From positions 7,006,001-7,070,000 of the forward strand of contig NZ_QBDT01000001.1 of assembly GCF_004124325.1 (NCBI RefSeq): DNA of 64,000 nucleotides, given 5' to 3'. Below are positions 33,787 through 41,618 of the stretch, piece by piece; position 1 is the stretch's first letter; every line of letters begins with the position of its first letter. This DNA is from Streptomyces sp. L2 (GTDB lineage: Bacteria; Actinomycetota; Actinomycetes; Streptomycetales; Streptomycetaceae). The translations under genes were made by a program, and so were the position numbers. The notes below the pieces were generated by a model, which did not search any database, was not told where the DNA came from, and saw only the letters and a program-made list of their open reading frames with translations.

Positions 33787-36700
33787 GTGCTCGGACTGCT
33801 GACGGCACCCTCCGCCGCCGTACGAGCGGCGGAAGCGCTTCCCGGGGCGGTCGCGCGGGCGGCCGTCCCCGCTGTCGGGCTGGCCGCGGGGGCGGTGGCC
33901 GGAACCGCGCGGGCCGGGGTGCGCGGCGCGGACACGGCGGGGCGGGTGGCCCGGGTCGCCCGCGGCGCGCTCTCCGGCGCGGGCGCGCCCTGGCGGTCCG
34001 GTGCGCGGGCGCACCTGCCGCTGCGGCCCGCCGAGCCGGAGCGGGTACGGCGTGCCGGCGGGACCGGCCGGCTGGCCCGCCGGGTCGCCTCGGCGCTGGC
34101 CGAGCACCCGGATGTCGTCTTCGCGTACTGGGACCAGGGGCTCGCCCGCCTGGTGGTGAGCGTGACCGAGGAGGAGGCCGCAGACCGGGTCATGGACCGT
34201 GCGACCGACCTCGCCGCACGGCACGGGCTGGGGCTGGCCGGGGGTGATCCCGAGGAGCCGACGCACCCGGCCGACCCGGCCGGGGTGCGCGCCGCGGCGG
34301 CCACCCTCGGCGCCGACGTCCTCGGCATCGCCGCCGGGTTCACCGCGTACGCCCTGCGGCTGCCGCCCTCGCCGCGGGTCGTGACGGCCGCGGTCACCCT
34401 GCTGCGGGAGAACCCGCGCTTCCGGTCCTTCCTCCGCGCGCGTGTCGGCGCGTCCCGCACCGACCTGCTGCTGGCCTGCGCGAACGCCGTCGCGCAAGGC
34501 GCCGGCCAGACGCCCACCTCGCTGGTGCTCGACGGCACCCTGCGCGCCTGCCAGCTCGCCGAGACGGTGGCCCGCGCGGCCGCCTTCGACGCGGTGCACG
34601 ACGACCTGTGCGCGCCCGGGCGGATCAGCGTCGCCGCCGACGGCTGCCCGCGCCCGCCGCTGCGCGAGTCGCCGGCCCAGGAGTACGCCTCCCACGCCTC
34701 CGCGGGCAGCCTGCTGGGCGCGGCGGCCACCCTCCTGGTCAAGCACGACGGCACCGAGGCGGCGGAGGCGGTGCTCGCCGGCTCGCCCAAGGCCGCCCGG
34801 TACGGCCCCGCCGCGTTCCACGCCGTACTGAGCACCGCGCTGTCCCGCACCGGCGTGCTGGTGCGGGACCCGGAGCGGCTGCGGCAGCTGGAGATGGCGC
34901 ACACCGTCGTCCTGCACCCGAGCGCGCTGCGCACGGCGGACGGCGAGGCCGACCCGTGGACCGAGGCCGTGCTGGACGCGGCCCGCCGGGCCGGCCTGCG
35001 CGTCGTCCTCGTCGACGACCCGGTGCTGGAGGACTTCACCGGCCTCGCCGACGAGGTCGTCGACGCCCGGCGCCCGCTCGACGACGTGGTGTACGGGGTG
35101 CGCGGCGACGAAGGGACCGTCCTCACGGTGGTCCGGATGCGGTCCGCCACCGAGCACGACGTCCTCGCCGGGCTGCGCGGCAGTGACGTCGCCGTCGCGC
35201 TGACCGACCAGGACGGTGCCGTCGTCTGGGGCGCGGACCTCCTCGCCCCGCACGGTCTGCCCGACGCGTGGCGGGTGCTGACCGCGGTCCCGGCAGCCCG
35301 GACGGTCGGCCGCCGTGCGCAGAGCCTGGCCCGGTCCGGCGCAGCGCTCTCCGGGCTCCTCGTCGCCATCGGCGAGTCCCGCAGCGGCCGCGGCGTCCTG
35401 CCCGGCCTGCGGCACGCCCCGGTCGACGCCGGCGCCGCGACCGCCCTGCTGTCCGGCGCCCGCTCCGCCCTCGGTGTGGCCGCCGCCCGCGCCCCGCACC
35501 CGCGCCCCCGCGTGCACTGGCACGAACTGGAGGCGCGGGAGGCCAGGCAGCGTCTGGGCGACGACCCGGCCGCCGAACCCTCCGCCTTCGAGCAGGCGAC
35601 GTCCGGGGCCCGCACGGCCGCCCGCACCGCCGTACGGCATCCCGTGCTGGCCCCCGCCCGGTGGACCGTGCGGCTCGGCCGGGCCGTCCGGGAGGAACTG
35701 CACGACCCGCTCACCCCGGTCCTCGCCGTCGGCTCCGCCGCGTCGGCGATCCTCGGCTCCGTCGTGGACGCCCTGCTCGTGGTCGGCGCCCTCGACCTGA
35801 ACGCCCTCGTCGGCGGCGTCCAGCGGATGCGCGCCGAGCGGGCGCTGTCCGGGCTGCGCGCCGAGCAGAAGCGGAAGGCGCGCGTCGCACCCCCGGAGGA
35901 GGAGGCACCCGCCGGCGGCACCCGCACCGTGGACGCGGGCCGGTTGCGGCCCGGCGACGTCATCGAGCTGAAGGCGGACGACGTCGTGCCCGCCGACGCC
36001 CGGCTGCTGTGGGAGGACGGCCTGGAGATCGACGAGTCCGCGCTGACCGGGGAGTCCCTGCCGGTGCGGAAGCAGACCGCCGCCACCCCGCACGCGGTGG
36101 TCGCGGACCGGCGGTGCATGGTCTTCGAGGGCACGACCGTGGTGGCCGGCAGCGCGCACGGCGTCGTGGTCGACACCGGGGACAGCACCGAGGCGGCCCG
36201 CGCCGTCCACCTGGCCGCCCGCACGCCCCCGGCCGGCGGCGTCCAGGCCAGGCTGCAGGAACTCACCCGCAAGGCGCTGCCATTGACGCTCGCCGGCGGC
36301 GCCGCCGTGACCGGTCTGGCCCTGGTGCGCGGCACTCCCATCCGGGAGGCGGTCAGCGGCGGGGTGGCCGTCGCCGTGGCCGCCGTACCCGAGGGGCTGC
36401 CGCTGGTGGCCACGGTCGCCCAGCTGGCGGCCGCCCGGCGGCTGAGCCGGGGCGGCGTGCTGGTGCGCACCCCGCGCACCCTGGAGGCGCTGGGCCGCAT
36501 GGACACCTTCTGCTTCGACAAGACGGGCACCCTCACCGAGAACCGGCTGCGCCTCGTGCGGCTCGGCACCGCCGACGGCACCGTACGGCCCGTGGACGAC
36601 GCGGCCGCCGCGGACACCCTGCGGTCCGCCGCGCGCGCCTGCCCGGTGGTCGACGGCGGCTCCGACCGCCCGGTGCACGCCACCGACGAGGCCGTCCTCG

Positions 36701-38079
36701 ACGCGGCCGGACCCGACCCCGACTGGACCCAGCTCGACGGCCTGCCGTTCGAGGCCGCCCGCGGCTACGCGGCCGCCGTCGGCCGCACGGCCGACGGCCC
36801 GCGCACCCTCGTGGTCAAGGGCGCGCCGGAAACCGTCCTGCCCACCTGCGCGGACCTCCCCGGGCACGCCACCGCGGCGGCGCACGCGCTGGCCGGCGAC
36901 GGACTGCGCGTCCTCGCCGTGGCCCGGCGCCGTCTGACGGACGGCGAGACCGAGGCGGACGTCCTCGAAGCACCCCTGGAAAACCTGGAGTTCGCCGGTC
37001 TGCTGGCCCTGTCGGACGTACCCCGCGAGACGTCCACGGCGCTGGTGCGGGGCCTGCGCGAGGAAGGCGTACGGCCGGTCATGCTCACCGGCGACCATCC
37101 GCAGACCGCCCGCGCCGTCGCCCGCGAACTGGGCTGGCCGGAGGAGACCGAGGTCGTCACCGGGGACCAGCTCACCGCCGCCGACCGCTCGGCCCGCGCC
37201 CGGATGCTCCGCGACGCCGGTGTCGTCGCCCGGGTCGCGCCCGAGCAGAAGCTCCAGGTGATCGAGGCGCTGCGGGACGCCGGCCGGGTCGTCGGCATGG
37301 TCGGCGACGGCGCCAACGACGCCGCCGCGATCCGGGCCGCCGACATCGGCGTCGGCATCAGCGCCCGGGGCTCCGCCGCCGCGCGCAACGCCGCCGACAT
37401 CGTCCTCACCGACGACGACCTGACCGTCCTGATCGCCGCCGTCCGCGAGGGCCGCGCCCTGTGGCACAGCGTCGCCGACGCCATCGCCATCCTCATCGGC
37501 GGCAACGCCGGCGAGGTCGGCTTCGGCATCATCGGCACTCTGCTGTCGGGCCGGGCTCCGCTCTCCACCCGGCAGATGCTCCTGGTGAACCTCTTCACCG
37601 ACCTGTTCCCGTCGATGGCGGTCGCGGTGACGGAGGACGCCGAACCGACCGACATAGCCGCCCCCGAGGACGCGGCCGGCGGAGTGCTGGGCGAGACCCT
37701 GATCCGGCAGATCCGCCACCGCGCCCTGACCACCTGCCTGGGTGCCCTCACCGCCTGGCTGATCGGCCGCTTCACCCCGGGCACGGCCCGCAGGACCGGC
37801 ACGATGGCCCTGTGCGGCGTGGTCGGCACCCAACTGGCCCAGACGCTCCTCGACCGCCGTGACAGCACCCTGGTCCGGATCACGTCCCTCGGCTCCGCCG
37901 CGGCCCTCGTCGCCGTGATCCAGACGCCGGGACTCAGCCGCCTCCTCGGCTGCACGCCGCTGGGCCCGGTCGCGTGGGCGGGCGTCGCCGCGTCGATCGC
38001 CGTCGCCCTCGCGAGCGGCCGGGCCCTGCCCCGCCTGGAGGAGACGGTCCTACGACTGCTGCCGACGGGCCGGCCCTGA
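33787..38079 (+). CDS. Giant CtpI-like cation-transporting P-type ATPase
   Basis: This 1430-residue P-type ATPase is about 500 residues longer than common P-type pumps, like mycobacterial CtpI. All core motifs are present: LTGES (from 753), the PEGLP-containing membrane segment, the phosphorylated Asp in DKTGTLTE (D911), GAPE, and GDGANDAAAI (from 1173). The PEGLP form resembles calcium-type pumps, so the ion may be a divalent cation; heavy-metal CPC motifs are absent. The N-terminal 560 residues hold a metal-binding-like domain followed by a CtpI-specific region. GTG 33787 is six bases after GAGGAG (a GTG at 33784 is adjacent). The 3' end overlaps the convergent TetR gene by 30 bp. Confidence 0.9.
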   Translation: MLGLLTAPSAAVRAAEALPGAVARAAVPAVGLAAGAVAGTARAGVRGADTAGRVARVARGALSGAGAPWRSGARAHLPLRPAEPERVRRAGGTGRLARRVASALAEHPDVVFAYWDQGLARLVVSVTEEEAADRVMDRATDLAARHGLGLAGGDPEEPTHPADPAGVRAAAATLGADVLGIAAGFTAYALRLPPSPRVVTAAVTLLRENPRFRSFLRARVGASRTDLLLACANAVAQGAGQTPTSLVLDGTLRACQLAETVARAAAFDAVHDDLCAPGRISVAADGCPRPPLRESPAQEYASHASAGSLLGAAATLLVKHDGTEAAEAVLAGSPKAARYGPAAFHAVLSTALSRTGVLVRDPERLRQLEMAHTVVLHPSALRTADGEADPWTEAVLDAARRAGLRVVLVDDPVLEDFTGLADEVVDARRPLDDVVYGVRGDEGTVLTVVRMRSATEHDVLAGLRGSDVAVALTDQDGAVVWGADLLAPHGLPDAWRVLTAVPAARTVGRRAQSLARSGAALSGLLVAIGESRSGRGVLPGLRHAPVDAGAATALLSGARSALGVAAARAPHPRPRVHWHELEAREARQRLGDDPAAEPSAFEQATSGARTAARTAVRHPVLAPARWTVRLGRAVREELHDPLTPVLAVGSAASAILGSVVDALLVVGALDLNALVGGVQRMRAERALSGLRAEQKRKARVAPPEEEAPAGGTRTVDAGRLRPGDVIELKADDVVPADARLLWEDGLEIDESALTGESLPVRKQTAATPHAVVADRRCMVFEGTTVVAGSAHGVVVDTGDSTEAARAVHLAARTPPAGGVQARLQELTRKALPLTLAGGAAVTGLALVRGTPIREAVSGGVAVAVAAVPEGLPLVATVAQLAAARRLSRGGVLVRTPRTLEALGRMDTFCFDKTGTLTENRLRLVRLGTADGTVRPVDDAAAADTLRSAARACPVVDGGSDRPVHATDEAVLDAAGPDPDWTQLDGLPFEAARGYAAAVGRTADGPRTLVVKGAPETVLPTCADLPGHATAAAHALAGDGLRVLAVARRRLTDGETEADVLEAPLENLEFAGLLALSDVPRETSTALVRGLREEGVRPVMLTGDHPQTARAVARELGWPEETEVVTGDQLTAADRSARARMLRDAGVVARVAPEQKLQVIEALRDAGRVVGMVGDGANDAAAIRAADIGVGISARGSAAARNAADIVLTDDDLTVLIAAVREGRALWHSVADAIAILIGGNAGEVGFGIIGTLLSGRAPLSTRQMLLVNLFTDLFPSMAVAVTEDAEPTDIAAPEDAAGGVLGETLIRQIRHRALTTCLGALTAWLIGRFTPGTARRTGTMALCGVVGTQLAQTLLDRRDSTLVRITSLGSAAALVAVIQTPGLSRLLGCTPLGPVAWAGVAASIAVALASGRALPRLEETVLRLLPTGRP

Positions 38080-38757
38080 GCGCGGACCGGGATCCTTCCG
38101 TCCGCTGTGCCGTTCCTCCGTGGCGAAGAACCGCGACAGGTCCCGCTCCCGCGTCCCGGTGTCACGCTCGGGCGGCACGCCCAGCTCCCAGTCGAGCCCG
38201 TACCGCCGGAACAGCTCGGCCCGCAGCTCCGGCACCGGCATCGGCACGCCCGGCACCAGGGCCGCGAACACCGCACCCATCAGCAGGGCCCGCAGCATCG
38301 GGTAGTCGGCGGCCAGGTCGGGGGAGCCGTACCGGGCGACCGTGTCGGTGAGCAGCTCCGACAGCCGCCGCTGCTCCGGGCACCGCACGAAGCCCTCGGC
38401 CTGCAGCAGGCCCGCCATGTGCTGGCGCATGAGCACGGGCCGGTCACGGGCCAGGCCCAGGATCGCGTCGATGGCCCGGGCCAGCCGCTCCCGGCCGTCC
38501 TCGGTCCGCGGCTCCCGTTCCAGCGCCTCCTCCAGCGTGCGGTGCATCAGCCGGTGGACGGCGGACTGCACGAGCTGGCGTTTGCCGGGGAAGTAGTACG
38601 ACACCAGCCCGCGGGCCGAACCGGCCCGGTCCGCGATGTCGCCCAGCGTGGTCGCCTCGAACCCCCGCTCGTCGACCAGCTCGACGGCGGCCTGCAGCAG
38701 CCGCTCGCGGGAACGCCGCCGCAATTCTTCATTGACCGATGCGCTGCGCGGGGACAT
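38050..38757 (-). CDS. TetR family transcriptional regulator
   Basis: This 235-residue regulator has a TetR N-terminal HTH (ERLLQAAVELVDERGFEATT, LGDIADRAGSARGLVSYYF) and an all-helical ligand-binding domain. ATG 38757 has AGGAG eight bases upstream. The C-terminal 30 residues are charged and run into the end of the convergent ATPase gene, a 30-bp tail overlap that could allow transcriptional interference. A 21-bp imperfect palindrome upstream is probably its own operator. Its first 40 codons also exist as a scrambled copy near 27.7 kb. The ligand is unknown. Confidence 0.9.
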   Translation of the reverse strand: MSPRSASVNEELRRRSRERLLQAAVELVDERGFEATTLGDIADRAGSARGLVSYYFPGKRQLVQSAVHRLMHRTLEEALEREPRTEDGRERLARAIDAILGLARDRPVLMRQHMAGLLQAEGFVRCPEQRRLSELLTDTVARYGSPDLAADYPMLRALLMGAVFAALVPGVPMPVPELRAELFRRYGLDWELGVPPERDTGTRERDLSRFFATEERHSGRKDPGPRSGPARRQQS

Positions 38758-38771
38758 CCTGTAACTCCTGC

Positions 38772-38792
38772 GTTGACTGGCTGCCAGCCAAC
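38772..38792. promoter_or_regulatory. Palindrome upstream of the TetR gene
   Basis: GTTGACTGGC-T-GCCAGCCAAC (38772-38792) is symmetric at 9 of 10 base pairs around a central T. It lies 15 bp upstream of the TetR start codon, overlapping the expected promoter. Autorepression is the likely role. Confidence 0.65.
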
Positions 38793-38979
38793 CATACTCA
38801 CCGCAGGGGGCCCGCCGTGCGCGGAGCCCGCACCACGGTCCGGTCCGTCCGGGGCGACACGGGGGATCGCCCCGGACGGCCGGCCACCGGGCCGGGGGCC
38901 CTGGCCTCGCATAACGGCCACTCAGCGCTCGCTCAGCGGCCGGCTCGCCGGGTCGTTCACCGGTCGCTCGCCGGGTGGC

Positions 38980-39669
38980 TCACCCCACCAGCTCCAGCAC
39001 CGGTCGCAGGGCGTCCGGCCGGCGCGTCACCGGCAGATGGTCCACGAAGTGCACGCGGCAGCCAAGCGCGGCCGCCCCACCGTCCGCCTCCCTGCTGTCC
39101 CCGACCATCACCACCTGCCGGGGATCGGCGCCGAGAGCCGCGCAGGCGGCCTCGAACAGCCTCGGATCCGGCTTCTGCACGCCGTGCTCGTACGACAGCA
39201 CATAGGCGTTCACGTACGGGTCCAGGCCGTGCTCGCGGAAGACCGGCCGCAGGTCCCAGCCGATGTTGCTGACCACTCCGACGCCGATCCCGCGCTCGCG
39301 CAGCGTGCGCAGCACCTCGGCGGCGTCCGGGTAGGGCGACCAGGCGGACGGCAGCATGTGGCGGTCGTACAGCAGGTCGTGCAGCTTCGGGTCGGGCAGC
39401 GGCACCCGCCGGGACAGGCCGGTGTACGTCGCCCGGTGCAGCTCGGCGCTCTCGTCCCGGACCGCCCAGAGCGGGGCCAGGGAGTCCGGCAGTTCGGCCG
39501 GTGCCGCCCCGCCGGGCAGCGCCCCGGCCGCCTCCAACGCCCCCGCCGTGGCCGCAACTTCGGGATCGGAGAGCACCAGGCCCGCCTCGTGCAGTCCGGC
39601 GCGCAGCCAGGACTCCGTCGACTGGATACGGAAGAGGGTGCCCGAGAAGTCGAACAGCACGGCGGTCAT
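38980..39669 (-). CDS. HAD-superfamily hydrolase (subfamily IA)
   Basis: This 229-residue HAD-like phosphatase or dehalogenase starts at ATG 39669. Motif I is DFSGTL, so the second acidic residue usual in phosphatases (DxDGT) is replaced by Ser. Motif II is VVSNIGWD, motif III includes QKPDPRLFEAA with the Lys, and motif IV is VMVGDSREAD. A helical cap domain lies between residues 15 and 100. The substitution suggests altered chemistry or substrate range, although DFSGT forms are common in actinomycete HADs. Upstream is the M56-type peptidase gene on the same strand with a 60-bp gap. Confidence 0.85.
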   Translation of the reverse strand: MTAVLFDFSGTLFRIQSTESWLRAGLHEAGLVLSDPEVAATAGALEAAGALPGGAAPAELPDSLAPLWAVRDESAELHRATYTGLSRRVPLPDPKLHDLLYDRHMLPSAWSPYPDAAEVLRTLRERGIGVGVVSNIGWDLRPVFREHGLDPYVNAYVLSYEHGVQKPDPRLFEAACAALGADPRQVVMVGDSREADGGAAALGCRVHFVDHLPVTRRPDALRPVLELVG

Positions 39670-39729
39670 GCGCCGGACTCTACCCGGGCTCCCGCGTGCC
39701 CCGGGCCGTCAGCACTCCGGTGCCCGCCG

Positions 39730-40668
39730 TCAGCGGCCCAGTGCCCGCAGCCCCGGGACGAACGCCACCAGGACGGGGAGCGCCGGGACCAGTGCGGCCG
39801 TCGCCGTCAGGCGCAGCCGGCGCAGGGCGGGGAGCCGGTCCGGGGGAGTGAGCAACCGGTGCACCCGCCGCGGCACTTCGGCGTGCGGAGCCGGGGCGGG
39901 CCCGAACACCCCCCGGTCCTCGTTGAGTTCGACCAGGGCCAGCGCGGTCGTCAGACGGCCGAAGCGCCGGGAGGCGGTGTCGTCGGCGGCCAGTTCGACC
40001 AGCCGGTGCATCTCGTCACGGAACGCGGCGAACACCGGCACCTGCGGGAACCCGCCGGCCAGCGCGGCCGAGCAGTGCAGCAGCCAGTCGTGCCGGGCCC
40101 GCGCGTGCCCCTGCTCATGGGCGAGCAGGGCGTCCAGCCGGCGTCCCCTCAGCCGGCGCAGCGCGGCCGTCGTGACGACCAGCCGGGGCGTCGCGCCGGG
40201 CAGCCACCAGGCGTCGGGCCGCTCGCCCTCCAGGATGACCAGCCGGCCCCCGGCAGGCTCCTCGCCGGGCAACAGTGGGGCACGCACCAGGAGTTCGGCC
40301 CGCCGCGCCCGCCGCCGGGCCCGGGACCGTACGACCTCCCGCACCAGCATCGCCAGGCTCCAGAGGGCGCCGCAGAGCAGGGCCACCGCGGTCGCCGCCG
40401 CCCAGGGACCGGCCGTGCCGAGCGCGTAGGCGTCCACGACCGCGTGCGGAGCCGTCGCGAACACCTGCCCGCGCACCGCCTGCCACGCCGCCGCCGCGCT
40501 GAGCGTCATCGACAGCCCGCAGCACAGCAGTACGGCCGCCACGACGCACTGCCACATCCACAGCGCGACCACCGGCTCCCGGTCCGCCCAGTCGGCCCGC
40601 GCGAGCAGCCTGGGCCCGGCCACGGCGGTCAGCGCGCCGAGCAGCAACAGGGCCACGGGGACCATCAT
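39730..40668 (-). CDS. M56/M48-type membrane zinc metallopeptidase
   Basis: This 312-residue protein has two N-terminal membrane helices (about 1-20 and 35-60), a third near 85-110, a cytosolic catalytic domain with the HExxH zinc motif (HEQGHARARHDWLLH) and a downstream acidic ligand region (ELAADDTASRRFG). A final hydrophobic segment is at the C-terminus. Streptomyces M56 peptidases of the BlaR1/HtpX-like group are usually encoded next to a BlaI-type repressor that they cleave; no such gene is adjacent here. The start is ATG 40668 (or 40665) after AGGGTG. The next upstream gene is DUF5134. Confidence 0.85.
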   Translation of the reverse strand: MMVPVALLLLGALTAVAGPRLLARADWADREPVVALWMWQCVVAAVLLCCGLSMTLSAAAAWQAVRGQVFATAPHAVVDAYALGTAGPWAAATAVALLCGALWSLAMLVREVVRSRARRRARRAELLVRAPLLPGEEPAGGRLVILEGERPDAWWLPGATPRLVVTTAALRRLRGRRLDALLAHEQGHARARHDWLLHCSAALAGGFPQVPVFAAFRDEMHRLVELAADDTASRRFGRLTTALALVELNEDRGVFGPAPAPHAEVPRRVHRLLTPPDRLPALRRLRLTATAALVPALPVLVAFVPGLRALGR

Positions 40669-40796
40669 GGGCAGCACCCTATGAGCGCGGGGCCCCCGGC
40701 GGTACGGCGCACGGCGGCGAAGTGACGCAGGCAACGCCGGGCGCGCCCAGCGAGGGGGGTGCGGGCTGCGTCGCCGGGTGCGGGTCCTTCGTGGCT

Positions 40797-40858
40797 TGTC
40801 GCGCAGTTCCCCGCGCCCCTCGGGTGGGCGAGCCGCAGCTTCCTCAAGGGGCGCGGGG
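40797..40858. repeat. Inverted dispersed repeat forming a long hairpin
   Basis: CCCCGCGCCCCT (40809-40820) and AGGGGCGCGGGG (40847-40858) are perfect inverted arms around a 26-nt loop. The left arm extends to GCGCAGTTCCCCGCGCCCCT, the reverse of the dispersed repeat found at 1222-1253. It lies between DUF5134 and the M56 gene, where it could act as an internal attenuator. The rest of the 206-bp gap shows nothing else. Confidence 0.6.
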
Positions 40859-40874
40859 ACCGCAGGGCCGTCGC

Positions 40875-41441
40875 TCACATCGTCAGAAGCATCGCGACCA
40901 TGGCGATGCCCATCGACAGGCGGCAGGCGCGCGACAGTTCCGGACGGTCGCCCCAGCGCACGGCCGCCGGCCCGGTCGCCGCGGTCACCGGCCCGGTCGC
41001 CGCAGCCGCAGGGACCAGGCGGGCGCCGGCCAGCAGCACATAGCCGGCGAAGTAGAGGAGGAGGACGCCGGTCACCGGGGCGGCCCCGGCGGCGCCGTGC
41101 ACATGGTGCGCACCGGAGACGGAGGCCATCACCAGCGACATGTAGACCATCGCGGAGGTGCCCACCAGGTGGTGCAGGTGGTGCGGGCCGGTGCGGGCGG
41201 CCCACAGGGCGCGCAGCGCGGCCACGGCGAACACGGCCGCGTACACCGGCCACGCCCACCTCGGTGGACTGAACACCGCCGCGGGGACGGCCATCGCGGC
41301 CATCCCGAAGCCCATCAGCGCCTCGCCGCCCGCGGCACGCCGCTGCTCCTCGACCTCGCTGCGCATGCGCAGCAGACAGTACGCACCGGTCGCCGCGCAG
41401 AGCGCGACCAGCAGCCAGCTCGCGGACACCGGTCCGTGCAC
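40875..41441 (-). CDS. DUF5134 membrane protein
   Basis: This 188-residue integral membrane protein has about six hydrophobic segments (SWLLVALCAATGAYCLL, FGMAAMAVPAAVF, WPVYAAVFAVAAL, MVYMSLVMASV, GVLLLYFAGYVLLAGARL, LSMGIAMVAMLLTM). His residues cluster near the centre (TGPHHLHHLVG and SGAHHVHG), as seen in the DUF5134 family, and could bind metal. The function is unknown. GTG 41441 has GGGGGAGG six bases upstream. In other Streptomyces this family is often found beside M56 peptidases, as here, but the usual BlaI-type repressor is missing from this neighbourhood. Confidence 0.78.
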   Translation of the reverse strand: MHGPVSASWLLVALCAATGAYCLLRMRSEVEEQRRAAGGEALMGFGMAAMAVPAAVFSPPRWAWPVYAAVFAVAALRALWAARTGPHHLHHLVGTSAMVYMSLVMASVSGAHHVHGAAGAAPVTGVLLLYFAGYVLLAGARLVPAAAATGPVTAATGPAAVRWGDRPELSRACRLSMGIAMVAMLLTM

Positions 41442-41582
41442 GCGCGTCCTCCCCCGCTCGACGGTCCGTCCGGGGAAGCGATGCCCGCGCGGGGCGGGGC
41501 ACACGCGAGCGCAAGGGTGTACACGGGGAGCATGCGGCGGAGCACGGCAGGTGAGGGCTGGTGCGGACGCGATCAGAAGTAA

Positions 41583-41600
41583 TGTTTTACGAGTAAAACA
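41583..41600. promoter_or_regulatory. Perfect palindrome upstream of the FUSC-MarR operon
   Basis: TGTTTTAC-GA-GTAAAACA (41583-41600) is a perfect 8+8 dyad with a 2-bp centre. It lies 18 bp upstream of the FUSC start codon in the most AT-rich stretch of the region. Site size and position fit a MarR-family operator, and the operon itself encodes a MarR protein. Confidence 0.75.
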
Positions 41601-41618
41601 CATGCTAAATTCGAAGGT

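Noticed and set aside
38107..40725. Very long plus-strand frame opposite TetR, HAD and M56 genes
   Set aside because: All three minus-strand genes have intact family motifs. The plus frame is low-complexity Gln/Arg/Gly sequence typical of an antisense shadow.
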